A DNA stretch of 64,000 nucleotides from Lineus longissimus. Taxonomy: Eukaryota > Nemertea > Pilidiophora > Heteronemertea > Lineidae. Below, piece by piece: positions 28,401 through 40,956 of the stretch. Below the pieces are notes generated by a model. The model was not told where the DNA came from and did not search any database. It saw only the letters and a program-made list of their open reading frames with translations. The stretch is taken from contig NC_088311.1 in NCBI RefSeq assembly GCF_910592395.1, positions 1,428,501-1,492,500 on the forward strand. Reading direction: 5' to 3'. Each line of letters starts with the position of its first letter. Position 1 is the stretch's first letter. Made by a program: the position numbers and the translations under genes.

Positions 28401-31400
28401 TTGAGGCTTGAATACCTTTTTCTTTCGCTCAGATACCTGCACGAAAAAGTGAGCCTAAAAGAGCCGATAAGACAGCTGGAATTATTGAGTATGTTGAGGG
28501 GGATTTTCTACTCTTCCTAAACTTCTGTCTTGAACATTTCAAAGCAAGGGAAGTAATTGGTCATTTTCGATGTCTTTGTATCAGAAATGGGGAGAGAGAA
28601 GTAAGCGAAATGAGATCTTTAGACAACATTGCAAGTGATTAAGTTGATAATGCACTTGTTCTTTGTTGACAAAGCTGATCGGTTGATCTGAGGGCGTTTC
28701 ATTAGGATTTGAATCGTCGAATTAAGGAAACGTATTGCTTTGAATCGGGACATAAGAGACTAAAGAGCACCTGGCTGCGGATAAATGAGTAGCTCATGTA
28801 TACAGAGTATAACAGTTGCTGTTATAACGTTGGAGGCTTTAGATCCAGATTGAAGTTGCAGCTGCTACACGAACTGATGTCCAGCTGGCAACTTCCGCTA
28901 TGGGCTTCTTACCGAACACAAACAATCACTACGACTGTGGCCTATCCCTAAATCAGAGCAAATACAAGAAAGCGTAATCTTCGGGGTGGCGCTTTCCGAT
29001 ATCGGCCCAAATTCTCCTTTGCGATATCACCAACGCAGATATGTCGTAGGTAGTGTCACATCAAGGGCACCTGTTCTAGCAATAACCACGTCAAAGAAGG
29101 CGACTCAAAAGAGCCAAATCGTTACCACTGCCAACCTCACCTCCCACTTTTTACCATCACCAATTATCGACACTACACGAGATGATCCTCCGCCGGTACA
29201 GAAGCACACCCTGACATATCCTTTAACCGCATCAGCTATGGCAGTGTCCTTTGCGTGTCCGCCTTGCTCTATCATTGGGTAATTACGGCACACAGACGAG
29301 ATAACATCCCGGGAGTCCGTCTGATCTGAACTAGAGCAAAAGCAGCCTATTTGTAACTTGCTGCTAAGGGTGTTGCAAAGGTGTTCCTTGGAATCAAACG
29401 TATTCATCAGCGGTGTATCGTACTTATAAGTAGTAGCCGTTTCAGTTACAGAAACAGTTTTTAATGGCAGTAGGTTATAGTTCTGAAAGTTCATATCTAA
29501 AATTGAACAATGAGAAGGTTTTGACGCAGCAATTCAGTAACGCTGATAGTTGGAAGAGACACAGAAAGCGAGCTGTGCGGTTAATGCCAATAGAGTACTG
29601 ACATTATGCGCGAAAGCTTGCTGAAGGTCAATGATCAGCATCTTCGCCCCAACGTTGTGTAACTACGTTTAGTCAACTGTCTCTTTAAGTGCTACAAAGC
29701 AGCCAATTGGCGTTCGCCCGACTGTCTGTTGAACGACGTGCTGGATCTTCGTTATACATTAGTCACCGTAGCTTTGACCGGTTAATACTAGTTGTCAGAA
29801 AAGCTCACCGCGCAAAGTTCCTACAATGTTATCATCAAACAGCTGTAGAATGTTCAGCGATTGAAAATCAAACTCTTATTTCGTGGGAGCAAAAATAATG
29901 TCATGTCATCAGGATACGTTACATTAGGAATCGTAGACTTTTTCCTGGTGAACAGCTGCTCGGTAATGAGAAAGAAATATGGCCACAAGGTCTCTGAGTT
30001 TCGTCCGACTCGGGTAATGAGTTTATCAGTGGGACAATCTTCAAGTCGGACATGTAGGGATGCAAGTGCATTGCGATGGGATTCTTAGATCGACAACCCC
30101 ATTCCTCTATCGGAGCTTATTTCAATGGGCTATGGGATTCTAGTAAAATAGCATCAAGGGAAATCACCTGCATGATGATACATCTTTTTCTGCGAGATGA
30201 CAGTTTTTCATCGTCATGAAGTTGACACGGCCGCCCGCTTGCAGTGGCTTGCTCTCGGTTCTATTTATGATCACGACCGGTCGATCGGGGCTCAATTTGC
30301 GAGTGCAGACTCGCATCGCCCATCATCGTACCGGGAACACAAACGAAACAAATTCCTTTCTTGACCAATGACAAAAAGTGAAAAAAATATTTGAAAAATT
30401 TGTTCATCCTTCAGAGTAGAATTTTTTCAAAAGTTCAAAATTCTGAAAAATTTTCAAAGACAAAATTGTTTGGGGGCTGATGATGTTTCTTAATTTTGAG
30501 CAGAAAAAAACAAGTAACAAAAATATTTGGACTTTGAAATTTTTTCATACTTCAGATTTGCTCCCACTACTCCATATCCGTCTGACAATCACTCACGAAA
30601 GTTTACTCACTCTCAACATAACCCTGCAGCCAACATGATAACCGGATGACATCTCTGTTACAAATACATCATTCTGATTCTCTCGTGATTGACTGAATTA
30701 GTTGTGGGTGGATTACGACACGGGTACACCATCCTATACATGTAGTGAAGACATTATGTACTTTTCTAGTGATGGCTGGCTGATTAATCATGGTCGATAA
30801 CGAATTAGATTCATAATGTCCTCTATGCCTGTCTCTCTCTCTTTGGCAGGCTCGATTGACTCCGGCATTGTCTCGGAAATTCCAACCATGCAGTAGTAGG
30901 TTGGCATTCTTTCCGTCTTCTGCAGAATTTTCGATTAATGGGTTGACATGCCATTTAAACGCTCACAACATTGTCAATGAGAGCTGAATCCCACTGTGAT
31001 GGTTTTAGCTGATTTCCGTCGGGATGATGCGTTTTAGAAAATACTTAGTACCGAAATGAACATTACGAAGAACGCTCAAAGCGGAACACTCACTGAAGAG
31101 AAGGCCACTTATTGTCATTTACTACAACCTTTCATGTTAAACCTCATTTAATAATGTGAATTTAACAGGCACTCTCTTCTCTAAACCATGTTTTATTACC
31201 CCCTTTACAGTGTCAGGTTTGATCCTAATCATACCTGCCTTCGTCATCTGTGAGATGATCTCATGGGTAGGTTTCGGTATTGTGCTAATGTTTAAAAAGA
31301 CATTCTGACTCTGACAGACGTTTACTGCATGACATCAAATGGACGGAGTAAGTTCCCAACTGATTAACCCGACCGCACCAATACCCGGCCCACGTGTGGT

Positions 31401-34400
31401 ACAAACACCCTGCTGACATGACAGAAAAAAGATGTACGTTCGTACGTGTTACACGGTGATAGAGTTAATTAACAGAGACACATGTGTGTGTTGTGGAATA
31501 CGTTCCTATGTAATATTGCAAGGGATAAAAAACGACCAGTAAATTGGAAAACGTGTGCGAAGTCACGTGCAGGTGTTTGAGGGATGGCACGATGACGCAA
31601 AGAATATGCGCTGCAAGAGAATTTTGTTTTGTATCAAAGTTGCCATGGTCATGCTGTAGATATGTGTGTTATTAGCAAGTTACCAGGAGTATTGAATAGA
31701 AGATAGCTTAGATGTACATCTTATACTGAACAAAACGGCGAAGTACAAGTGGATAACTCTACCTGTTCTTGTTAACATAAGAGATGGGCATGATGTGCCG
31801 GTGTAACATCTGTGGTTGTTTCCCATGTGTCAGTGTTTCCAAACAATAGGCAGCTAGAGAGACCATGACTTTTCAATAGGGAGGATACACAGAAAAACTC
31901 GTCAATCTATTTTTGAGCGTTCCCAAACAATGAGGGGAAACACTCAAAAACAGAAACACTCAAAAACATTACACCGGTCCTTATTGAAAGTCACTCGCCC
32001 ATCTTCCACAGAAGAGCCAAGTATTTTGTATTCAGCTGAATTCTGTTCATTACTGTTAACGCGCAATAAAATTTGAGCAACTAGTACGCTGTAATCATAT
32101 GTGTCATCGTAGATTTCATTGAAGATTTGAAATAAAGTACTAGCCGGCTTTTTAATGGAATTCTAATAAATTGTCATCAAAAAGCTCTCGTGATAAATAT
32201 GAACATGATTAGACGAGTCAGTCCACGTATTTAGATTAAACCATATTATATGGTTTACTTAACTCATGGTGAGCATCCATTAAACACTGTGTTACCACTG
32301 TCCTATGAGTGTTTGATGTGATACGTGCCAAGGTTATACAGTTTATAGATATCACGTTTCACGCGTAACGTGTCACTGTTAAATTTCCATGCGTGACAAG
32401 AGCGGGCTACATACGATTCGCGATGTCACCTTTCACGCCCACGTCGTGTTTTCAAGCCTGAGTCAGTTGACTCGTGACAAGTGAGACGTAAACAGTGACA
32501 AAGCGAACCCTATATAAACCCAACCAAATAGGAGGTGAGTGACATTCCGGTCAAACTGGGTCCTTTCATCAACGAAACCCAAAGGCCTTTTTCAGCAAGA
32601 CGCTGGCGCACCTCTCTGATCATTGTTGGTTCTGAAATGGCAAACAGTTAGGAATCTGTCGCAGTGTGTCAACTGAATTGTAGTGCAAGAAAACAAACCA
32701 AGCTTCCAAAGGCTGAAGTGAAGGACTTTGTTGACAAGCGGGACACAGGTAGACAGGAAGAACAAGCCAGGTATCGAAAGACTCGTAAACAATGGAAGTG
32801 AAATATACGGGGTTTTCATCGCATCTTTCGACGAATATAGGGATGGATGTTGGTCATTCTTACAACAAAGGTTTGCTGTGAACGGCATCCCACGTAATAA
32901 TAGTCGATTACTTCCAAACCCTGCTTCCGAGATAGAAAAACACAATGCATGAGAAATAATTGTATACATCGTTGACCCCCAACCAACATTACGACAGCAT
33001 GATATGTAGCCTTGTAAGTTGTGAACTTATCTTTCCAAAAAAACAATTACAGGCATCACAGCTCATGTTTCAATCATTTTCGACAATATGTTACATCTTC
33101 AATTGAAACCTTTCAGTATCGGTAGTTTTTCGTAATCGTGCATTATGTCACGCACACCATGTTTCCCTCAATGTTTCACCAACCCTAGCACCATCATGAC
33201 AGTTATCGGGAGTGATACGATAATGGGATTAGTACCGTTAGGCTGTTGTAATGGAATTAGAAATCCTGATCACGCTCCTCAAGGATGCCAACGAGTGTTT
33301 AGGCTAGCCCGCTAACTGAGATTGGCCATCCTTAACATCAAAATAAGCAGCAGTGGTTTAAAGAGAGAAAGAGAAAGTATACTCTTGTAGGATGTAAACA
33401 GATACAATTAAGACATTTGCGAAAATAGATTTCACTGCAATACACAAGTACAATATAACCGGATTGAGAATACTATTACAACCTGTTGAGAAAGGAGACA
33501 AAATAAGGCTTTTAACTAGCGAATAGGTGGATTCAACTCTTGGGCATTTTGGATCGCTTCAGTTAGTATGTAGAGGCTGCCACGTTTCAACCAGTTCCCC
33601 GGCGGTTTTAAGGAGAATGAAGAACTCTGTTACGGTTTGCGTGATTAAATTTTGCCACAAAATGCAACCGCTGTTCCTAAATCATTTGTCTCACGGTTTA
33701 TGGCCGCCCCCACCCCACCCCCCTAATTGCAAAAATTTCAACATGATATCCTATTTTCCCATTTGTCGTTTCAGATGCCCGAGGTAGTCCGTTACCTGAT
33801 AACGAAGAAATGGTTAATGAAATACTCAACAAAAGAAATGGTGAGTACTTTTTATCATATTTCTGGCCACTCTTTGTATGTTCCCAAGTCGCCTCGTCGT
33901 CAGAAAAGTTATCCTCTTCAACTGCGTGCGTGTTCAGCCTTAGACTGCACCGAGGAAGCGTCCAACCTTGTCAGCTTACGTCAACGGGACAATCATTCTG
34001 TCACGGAGACAGAGCCTCGAGCATGTCTAGGCAATTGGCTGAGGTGCACAGCCGTATTGTCCACCCGAAATGAACGCTAACAAGAGCAATTGCAAATAAA
34101 GAAGACGAAAGAGACGAAAAAGAAGAAATGGACTGAGTGATAATGGATCTGTGAACGTAGCCTCACCTCCCAAAGCCTGTCTACGGGCAAGGCTCGCCCC
34201 GGAAACTCATCGTGTCGACTGGTGCACTTTCCTGTCAATCTGTGTGTTATCTATTGATTACCTTATTGCCTTCACTACTGACTATTAGCATCAAACAGAG
34301 ATAGAGAAATTAGTGTCAGTGTCGAACATGACAGCTTGATGCACTCGCTGCGTGTGGCGAGTTGTAACCAGGTGGTATCGCTGGAACAACCACACACTGG

Positions 34401-37400
34401 TGGACCGCAGAAAAAAACTGGCCTTGTCAAAAACGATGGGGACATGTCGAAATTGAGGTGATGGGATGGGTATTGTTGGCATGTCAGTGCAGGAACTAGG
34501 TTCATGTTTCACTGTGCGATTAACTTCATAAATACGTGATGCGTGGATGTGGCACCATTCTCTAGCTAGAGTTCGTCATTGAAAATCACTTCTAGAGTAA
34601 TTAGAAATAAGGCGTTCAATCTCAGTATGAATGGTGAATCGAATATCCCCTCCTTGTTGCAAGTTACCCAAGAATAGCTTACGAGGAGAAACCTTAATAA
34701 TTCAGCAATGGGAATTGCGTCAATTCGGTGCAACCTATATCCGCTCGATGACTATAGAAAGATTCTGATCCGCTATAACCTGATATGCATATTGTACGCG
34801 TTTGACGCTGTCTTGAGATGAACAATCGTAGATCGTTTTGCCGTGTTTTTTGCTGAGCTAATAGTGATGTTCCGTTTCACTCACGAATTACGACTCGAGG
34901 CGAGACCACCATTGAATTTTTAAGCCATTTTGCAGTTCATTTGACAATGTTTAACCGCATCGCATCAACTTATGGTCGGTATCCTTGGAGTCGGGCCTGT
35001 AAACCGGATGACATTTTTAGTGGTAGTTGACCAAGGAAGTAATGAGATAATCGGACGAGGAAATAGTGGTGTCCCCTCCCACGCGCTCTAGCATCAGTTC
35101 GTCGGGTAATAAGGGATTGGTTTTGATCGTTGTGGCCTTTACCTCAGTGTCATTCATCAATCAAATTCAGTTTAATTCAAACACATTTTAAAGCTTGTAA
35201 CCTTTGTCGAAGCATTTACGTAAACTCATGAAATGTTTGAAGGGTGCAGAACAATCGACAGAACGAATGGACTTAAACTTTGCTGAATGCCATTAAACCC
35301 CACACTTGACGTATCAGGATAACGGTTAACCATCACAGGCACAATCAAAATGTCAATAAACCATTCAATAAGAGACATGCGGTCACGGTTGTCTCGTAAC
35401 CCGGCATTTTTTGACTCCGCTGGCGAGGTTTTTTTGTATCCATCGGCATTTGGAGGCGTGATAATCTACTAAAAGGTAAACCCCTCTCGATACCGTCTTC
35501 ATGACCGGGCATTTGGTAATTGGTGAGAAAGACTGCCAAGAAAGACTCATGTTTCAAGGGCAACAAACTATTTTATTGCCTCTGTGATGCTGTGATTTAT
35601 GATTATACCTATGCCGGTTTAATAAATAAACGTCAAGAAGTCGCAAAAGAATAACGCGGGGACATAACAGAACTCAATGAATATTTAGTTCGCATGCGCG
35701 AGTATTGAGTGTAAGCAAACTCGACCCGCTGCATCGACGAGAAGGAGCAATAAAGCCATTGACAGCGAAAACCGCGCGGCAAGTCAGTATATTGTCGTAA
35801 ATATTGGCATCATTTTTTGTTCATCTAAGTGGTCATCGTAAGATCAAAAGGGCGTAAGATCAAGCCCGAGATTTTGATACTTTCTCCATGTTCGGGTTGG
35901 GCCGACTTGTTTTCGTCCTCGATTCACACTCGAGGGCCGGGTGCGATAAGTGGTACCGGTAGCCAGATGCCGATATTTCTGAATAATATATAAGGTGCCG
36001 ATCCTTTGATAGGGAGGCTATATGATACACGATGATACTCCCACAAATAGTCAAAGCAAGTTCCTTCCTGGGAATCCGCAATCGAGCTTTGTTTGGTCTT
36101 TCATTGAAACGTTGAAACTGTAGCAGATAGATTAGATTCGCTTCCATCGAAACGGGGAAACGGTTGATTAGGTTTAACGTTGACATGGCGTGGATTAGCT
36201 TTACGCCCATTGAAAAGCATATCCGATGTTTTGTAACGAGCGCACAAGCTTGCAGTTACTATCTATTGGCCTGGGGTCATAAAAGCCATAACTTATCGAA
36301 CGTAATCGTGAGGGGATGCAAGCGACAGCTAATTAATTACTCAAACGGACATCATGAAGCTCTGCTTGCGGCAGCATCTGTCATAAAAAAGGCTTGGTCA
36401 GCGAAAGTTCCATTAGTGAGGTTAACTTATTGAACCACCGTAACAAATTTGTATTGTACAGATTATGAGGCAAAATCAAACTCATCCATCATAACATCGC
36501 CATATTTTTCTTACATCTCGGTCTCTGACGGCTCAACGCCGTTCCAAGAGGCCAATAAAACGCCCTCGTCGTTGCTTACCTTCTTCGGAATGACCGAGAC
36601 ATTTCACATCGTTCAAAATTGAGGAAAAAAAAGAGGAAATAAGGTGTTTGCCAAGAGCCTTCTCGTCGTAAACACAAACAGCCCAAAAAGCATTTTCAAG
36701 TTTTTTTCCTCCAAGAGGACACTTACTGAAGAAATGCAATGCAAAAGAAGCGTTCCCACACAGGGAATCGAACCCGGGCCTCCTGGGTGAGAGCCAGAAA
36801 TCCTAACCACTAGACCATATGGGATTACTTGTTGACCAAAGAGTATGCTTTGTTGGTGAACAGAGGTCCGTCATTAATATGGACTCAACTGCAGTAATCC
36901 TGACTGAAGGATTTCCGAATTATTCGAGGTTTTCGTGATGTGGAGAATAACTTTATATCCAGTGTACATTACATTGAACTATTTACTATAACTATCCATC
37001 CATGCTATACTCTGCCAATTGTTGGACATTCAGAGTCTGTTGGAGGTTCGATTTGCCCTAAAATTCAGTCTGTTCGCTCAATAACCGAACACATTTACTG
37101 GCATGCACGTAATCGGATGCACTTGCATAGAGACTGATTCAGCACAAGCGACAATTAAATGTCTATCCTTTTTGTCGCCCGTCCCTGTGATGTCCATATC
37201 ACCCAGCGTGACACATCCTGGGCAGGACGTGACTGATTGTTCCGTTCGACAGGCAGGAAACACATAACCTGTAAATGGCTTTGGCAAAACATTTGTAACG
37301 TTGATTTTCCTGTGTCTTCAATTAGTGTATCGTACCTGTTAGATAGATAGACAATGACGATGCGTGCGGGGGACAGATATATCAGAGTGGTAATCGTAGC

Positions 37401-40196
37401 TATATTCCAACCTTGCGTCAGGAGACTGCGGAGGCGCACAACGGCTTGGGACTACAGGCTGAATGAGCCGCAATCTAGCTTTCCCGGCGACACCGGAAAT
37501 AGAACTTGAGCCTTCTGGATGAGAGCTTCTGATAGTTTCCCCTCCTTGTTTTATACAAAAAGACAGGTAGTTTCCCACCCATTGGACCGTCTTGTAGCTG
37601 TGTAACATATGATTGAAATCACCAGTGAAATATGGAACCCGACCAAAAACGCTAGCGAAAAAACATACCCCTGAAAACCTATCCACAACCCAAAGTATAA
37701 ACGTCTTGACGCGTGGGGTTATTGATTACAGATGTATACTAAGCGAAGAATCGTAGCAAAAACATTATCAAATTTTATGTTTGGTTTTTTTCTCGATATA
37801 GACATTCATTTCGCAAGAATGAGTTTGATATTCCGTATTAGAAAGAAAGAACTATAAATATTAAGGATAACAACACACATATCAATTCGGCGCAGAACAA
37901 GCACTTAACTGGTTTATGACAATATTGTTATCAGCTTTTAAAAACAGTGGATAAAAAGCCACAATTTCCAGCCCCACGGGCGTAAATTCGGTACATCGTC
38001 TTGGTAGGTTTAAGTGCTGAAATCGCCTCCAGTAACAAATGACAAAATAAATGCCATAATTCTGATCCGAATTCAATACTCTATAAACAAAGCTGCTATT
38101 CATTTTTGATGGGGACAACGGATGTTTTGACAGAGGGGGTTGTCTCTCAGCGTAAACAATGTTCTCTCGCAATCGGGTTTCTGATCCATGTCCGATCGCG
38201 ACATTTTACAAGCCAGCAATGAGCAAGGTTATTGCGTCGCATCGCCGTCGTTATCTGTCTTTTGAGAACGGGCTTGTTACTCGAAGGACTGCCCCAATCT
38301 CTCAAAGGACCTCTTCCTCGTTGAACTGCTGATGAGAGTCCCATTTAAGAATACTGAGTTTTGGGAACATTGAGAGTGACTGACGGCCCATGGCTTACCT
38401 GCTCAAACAGCCGCTTCATTCCTACGGGTAGTTTTCAATCTTTTATATAAATTACTTGGGAAATACAATGGTTATTTTCATCTCTTTTCAGCATGGTGGA
38501 GCAAGAAATCCGACCCAGCCTTAGCGGATTTATCAGGTAAGAACACGATATCATGATCTTATAGGTCAAACATTTTTCAGTAAATAGCACAGAATTTCAC
38601 CTCACAACACCATAGAAAGTTCATGAAAAACGAAGGATATAATGTGCCGAAAATCAGACTTTCAATGTAAGGTCCAAGCAACGCCGTACAGTTTTGCGAC
38701 TGCGCAGGAGTCTAGGCTACCCGAGTATGCAGGACTCAGGACGCTCTAGTCTCGCGAGATCATACCAAACGAGAAACGAGGGATCGGAATCGTTACGTCT
38801 TTTGCTGGCTCTGTCAGCTGGATTGGAATCAGGATAGCGTCTGGAAGAAGGAAAATGGGGATCCAGGCGAAACAAAACACTGGTGTAATGACCTATGGTT
38901 GATATCGTCTTTTACTTTGTTTTTCAGGTGAAAGGATGGACGGGGAAAACTCAGAGCAGCCTTGTTTATCACAAGCTCACAGAATAGGTAAGAATTGGCA
39001 AATCATTTATTTATCCATAGTATGTAAACAACCATGACTTCCTCCTCTTCACCATTCAACTACAGCCACTTTGATAAGAACAAAGGCAGTTGGTGGAATA
39101 TTTGGAGGAAACCATCATAATTTGCGTGTCTCGTTGAACACGTTTGGTAGACAGTTCGCGCTGATATTTGCCCATGATTTCATAGAAAGAAGTGGTTTTT
39201 TTCGATGCGACACTGTAGCTATCTAAAACCCCTCTTAAAGAGTCTGAAATGGATTATGTTTCAAGGTCAAAACGCCCGCCACAAAGGACATGGAGCATGC
39301 GAATAGCTGGCTTTGGAGCATGCGATTAGCCTCTTTGCTGCTCTATCGAATGATGAGGGGCACTTGTAGCAGGCAGGTGGCCAGAAAAATAAAGGCGTCA
39401 AACGACTGATGCTATGATGAAGGAGGAAGAAAAACGCTCCAGGTGGATGTAGGCCAAGCGTTGAATATCTAAAGCGAAAAAAGCAACCTGTTCCACACAA
39501 TTCCATCCATTTATAGCTAGCTATTACATATGAATATAAGCTAATTGTAAGGTGCACTCTCAGAATTGAAGATTTGAGGTTTTGAAAAACAGGTTTTGGG
39601 CAACAATGATGAGCAACCTCAGAGCATTTTGAAAAAAACCCGCTAATGCATTCTTTGTCTTCATGTTATATTCTTAAAACAGTGTTATCAGTTATAAATG
39701 GAAAAATACCTGAAAATCAATGCAAATTCCGCAGTTTTAATGAAAACAAATTTTAATGCGTTTAATTTAAGTTTACACTTTGGAATCAATTCTCTTTTTA
39801 TGAGTAATTTGCCCATGGCCTAAACATTGAATTCTATAGGTTTGGCACTTTAATTCACTTTCATGCTAAAAGCAAGGCAGCTATAAATGTACATTTCATT
39901 AAAATGGAAAGATTTGAAATTTGTTTTGTGTTACTTCCAATACTCTAATTATAGACTTGCTGAGTCATTGTGGTCATATTGTTAACATTTGAGGTGTGTC
40001 AGGATAATCCTTTCTCTATTTTGCAGATTGCTACATCAACAGGTGCGTCCCCGACTTCGTGGAATGCGGACGACTGGCGCGGTCTCGTTCCGGATTTGGA
40101 GCATGTAAACAACAGCATCACGAGTGTGCTCTCGAATGTTATCCTGATACGAACAAAGGCCCCGCCTTATCCCTCTTCTCAGGACTTCAGGGATAA
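19484..40196 (+). CDS. Secreted cysteine-rich precursor, 135 aa, five coding exons
   Basis: The coding exons are 19484-19550, 33775-33840, 38492-38536, 38928-38987 and 40027-40196. Each acceptor is a good pyrimidine-cag, each donor is GTAAG or GTGAG, and all four introns are phase 1. The total is 408 nt, 135 residues plus stop. Residues 1 to about 22 form a signal peptide (MMRR, then a hydrophobic core FLIGLIGILICF). A short acidic/basic linker follows, with KR at 42-43 and KK at 49-50 flanking NAWWS, which are possible prohormone-convertase sites. The last exon encodes the cysteine module C81-x4-C86-x6-C93-x12-C106-x6-C113-x3-C117, and an extra C72 lies in exon four. I infer a secreted peptide or small disulfide-rich protein. 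The family is unknown to me. Oxytocin, neurophysin, eclosion hormone and CHH cysteine patterns do not fit. A leader exon probably lies upstream, because the first coding exon starts right after an acceptor at 19478. Confidence 0.72.
20511..20630 (+). repeat. 60-bp tandem duplication, two units
   Basis: Units at 20511-20570 and 20571-20630 begin taacctcagcga and share caataaccaggggtgttcca. They differ at only a few positions, so the duplication looks recent. The period is a multiple of three and lies inside a 152-codon open frame, but that frame has no other sign of being coding. Confidence 0.85.
20941..21110 (+). mobile_element. LINE 3'-end relic (CR1/L2-like)
   Basis: The stretch cttgagatctgcaccggctt followed by caattggttacctgtctcc resembles the conserved C-terminal end of non-LTR reverse transcriptase ORFs. 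In one frame it reads FNWLPVSFEIHL, close to the common LHWLPVxxRIxFK signature. It is broken by frame changes and ends near an AATAAA at about 21102. Only the 3' tail is present, so it is non-functional. Confidence 0.35.
25607..25816 (+). CDS. Candidate cassette exon, phase 1-1, 70 codons
   Basis: An acceptor (ttttatgtatattgctccag) and a donor (TGTT|GTAAGTC) bracket 210 nt that stay open in exactly the frame set by the flanking phase-1 junctions of the secreted cysteine-rich gene. Including it would insert 70 residues after the signal peptide without shifting the frame. The stretch has balanced composition, contains GLPDMLRKR with a possible dibasic site, and carries three cysteines. It could be an alternative exon of that gene, an exon of a separate gene, or a chance pairing. 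A 70-codon open run between two good sites is uncommon but not decisive. Confidence 0.35.
26134..26285 (+). CDS. Candidate alternative terminal exon
   Basis: A strong acceptor (ctgatttcttttccag) is followed, in the phase-1 frame, by 49 codons rich in N, D and S, ending in TAA. It lies 317 bp after the 25607 candidate exon and could follow it in frame. A weak GTGATA donor partway through would instead join in phase 1 to another open segment at 26479-26588, which also ends in a stop. There is no polyadenylation signal nearby. Confidence 0.18.
31211..31308 (+). CDS. Candidate terminal exon with hydrophobic helix
   Basis: A very strong acceptor (attaccccctttacag) opens a phase-1 frame of 31 codons ending in TGA. 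The segment is almost entirely hydrophobic (SGLILIIPAFVIC and onward) and finishes with FKKTF, like a single transmembrane helix followed by a basic stop-transfer tail. Spliced to the signal-peptide and 25607 exons it would give a membrane-anchored form. T-rich DNA readily produces hydrophobic translations, so this is weak. Confidence 0.18.
32361..32514 (+). repeat. MITE-like dispersed repeat, copy 3
   Basis: Third copy of the family at 3249 and 5473, in the same orientation, inside the long intron. It shares gcgggctacatacgattcg, cgtcgtgttttcaagcctga and actcgtgacaagtga. The right end has a small insertion (gagacgtaaacagtgac). The left end reads cgtaacgtgtcactgtt. Confidence 0.55.
33841..38491 (+). 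other. Intron of the secreted cysteine-rich gene, contains a tRNA
   Basis: Apart from an antisense tRNA-Glu at 36753-36824 I see no gene in this 4.7-kb interval. Open frames on both strands are short and lack convincing paired splice sites. Confidence 0.55.
36753..36824 (-). tRNA. tRNA-Glu(CTC)
   Basis: A 72-nt cloverleaf. The acceptor stem TCCCATA/TGTGGGA has one T-G wobble and discriminator A. The D-arm contains GTCTAGTGGTTAGGA. The anticodon arm is TCTGG-CTCTCAC-CCAGG with anticodon CTC at 36789-36791, and the T-loop is TTCGATT. A four-T terminator follows eight or so bases after the 3' end, as for an RNA polymerase III gene, and there is no intron. One oddity is that the second T-stem pair is C opposite T, so the gene may be slightly degenerate. 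It lies antisense inside an intron of the secreted cysteine-rich gene. Confidence 0.85.
38537..40026 (+). other. Short introns 4 and 5 of the secreted cysteine-rich gene
   Basis: Two introns (38537-38927 and 38988-40026) flank the 60-nt fourth coding exon. I see nothing else in them. Confidence 0.5.
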
Positions 40197-40851
40197 AAGT
40201 CCAACTGGAGAAAACTTTATAAAACTTGTGTAGAAATTGAGTGATCATCTGAGAGGGCGATGAGCCCTGATATAGACATGAGAACGGCATGGATCAGACA
40301 CATCTGTGATTGTAGGATAACGTTGTTCGCATGAGACGAATTTTTGTTTCCAATGTTGGCGAAGTAGAAAATAATACTACTAAAACAAATAACACTCTCC
40401 ATTATTGTAATTAACATTTATATTTTAACTAAATGTTGTTAACCCCATCAATAATTGATAACTGCGCACCCTGCTGCGCAGATGAGACATCAGAAAAACA
40501 TCTCTGAAACGACTCGGTTTTCAAACCAACAAATCCTATAATGACACGTGTTTCAAAGTTCGAAAACTATTCGCACGAGGTTAATTTGGAATGCGATCAG
40601 ACGCAAAATACAGTGTTGTTTTCTGCTCGACTCCATTGGAAGTCAAAGACGAAAGACGCCAGTAGATTCTGCTTTAGTGGCCCTTTAACATGGATTATTA
40701 TAATACAACAGGTTTCGCAACACTTTGCCTTCTACTAACAATCTCGTGTCTCCTAATCTATTTCTTGACAACGCCGAGTTCCCGACAACAAATCCTTTCA
40801 AGGCAAAACTATTGTGACTTAACTATCAAAATCACCAAGTGCGATTATTGC

Positions 40852-40857
40852 AATAAA
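40852..40857 (+). terminator. Polyadenylation signal, secreted cysteine-rich gene
   Basis: First canonical AATAAA after the stop codon at 40196, implying a 3' untranslated region of roughly 680 nt. Confidence 0.5.
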
Positions 40858-40956
40858 AGATTGTTCATAAGTAGACTAAAACAAACCATCTGAAATATTT
40901 TGTTGTACCTAGGACGGTATCAGATTTACCATGCAGCCTGAACTTTGAGGTGAAAC

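Larger units (their letters stand above)
19551..33774 (+). other. Long intron of the secreted cysteine-rich gene
   Basis: A 14.2-kb interval between the signal-peptide exon and the next coding exon. It carries a 60-bp tandem duplication, a LINE 3'-end relic, one MITE-like copy and several exon-like segments whose open frame matches the gene's phase-1 junctions (25607, 26134, 26479, 31211). No other recognisable gene is present. Confidence 0.55.

Noticed and set aside
40027-40060. Oxytocin/vasopressin-like ring C-Y-I-N-R-C in the secreted protein
   Set aside because: The C-x4-C ring resembles vasopressin-type peptides, but the conserved proline after the ring, the amidating GKR and a neurophysin are all absent, and the ring is not directly after the signal peptide.
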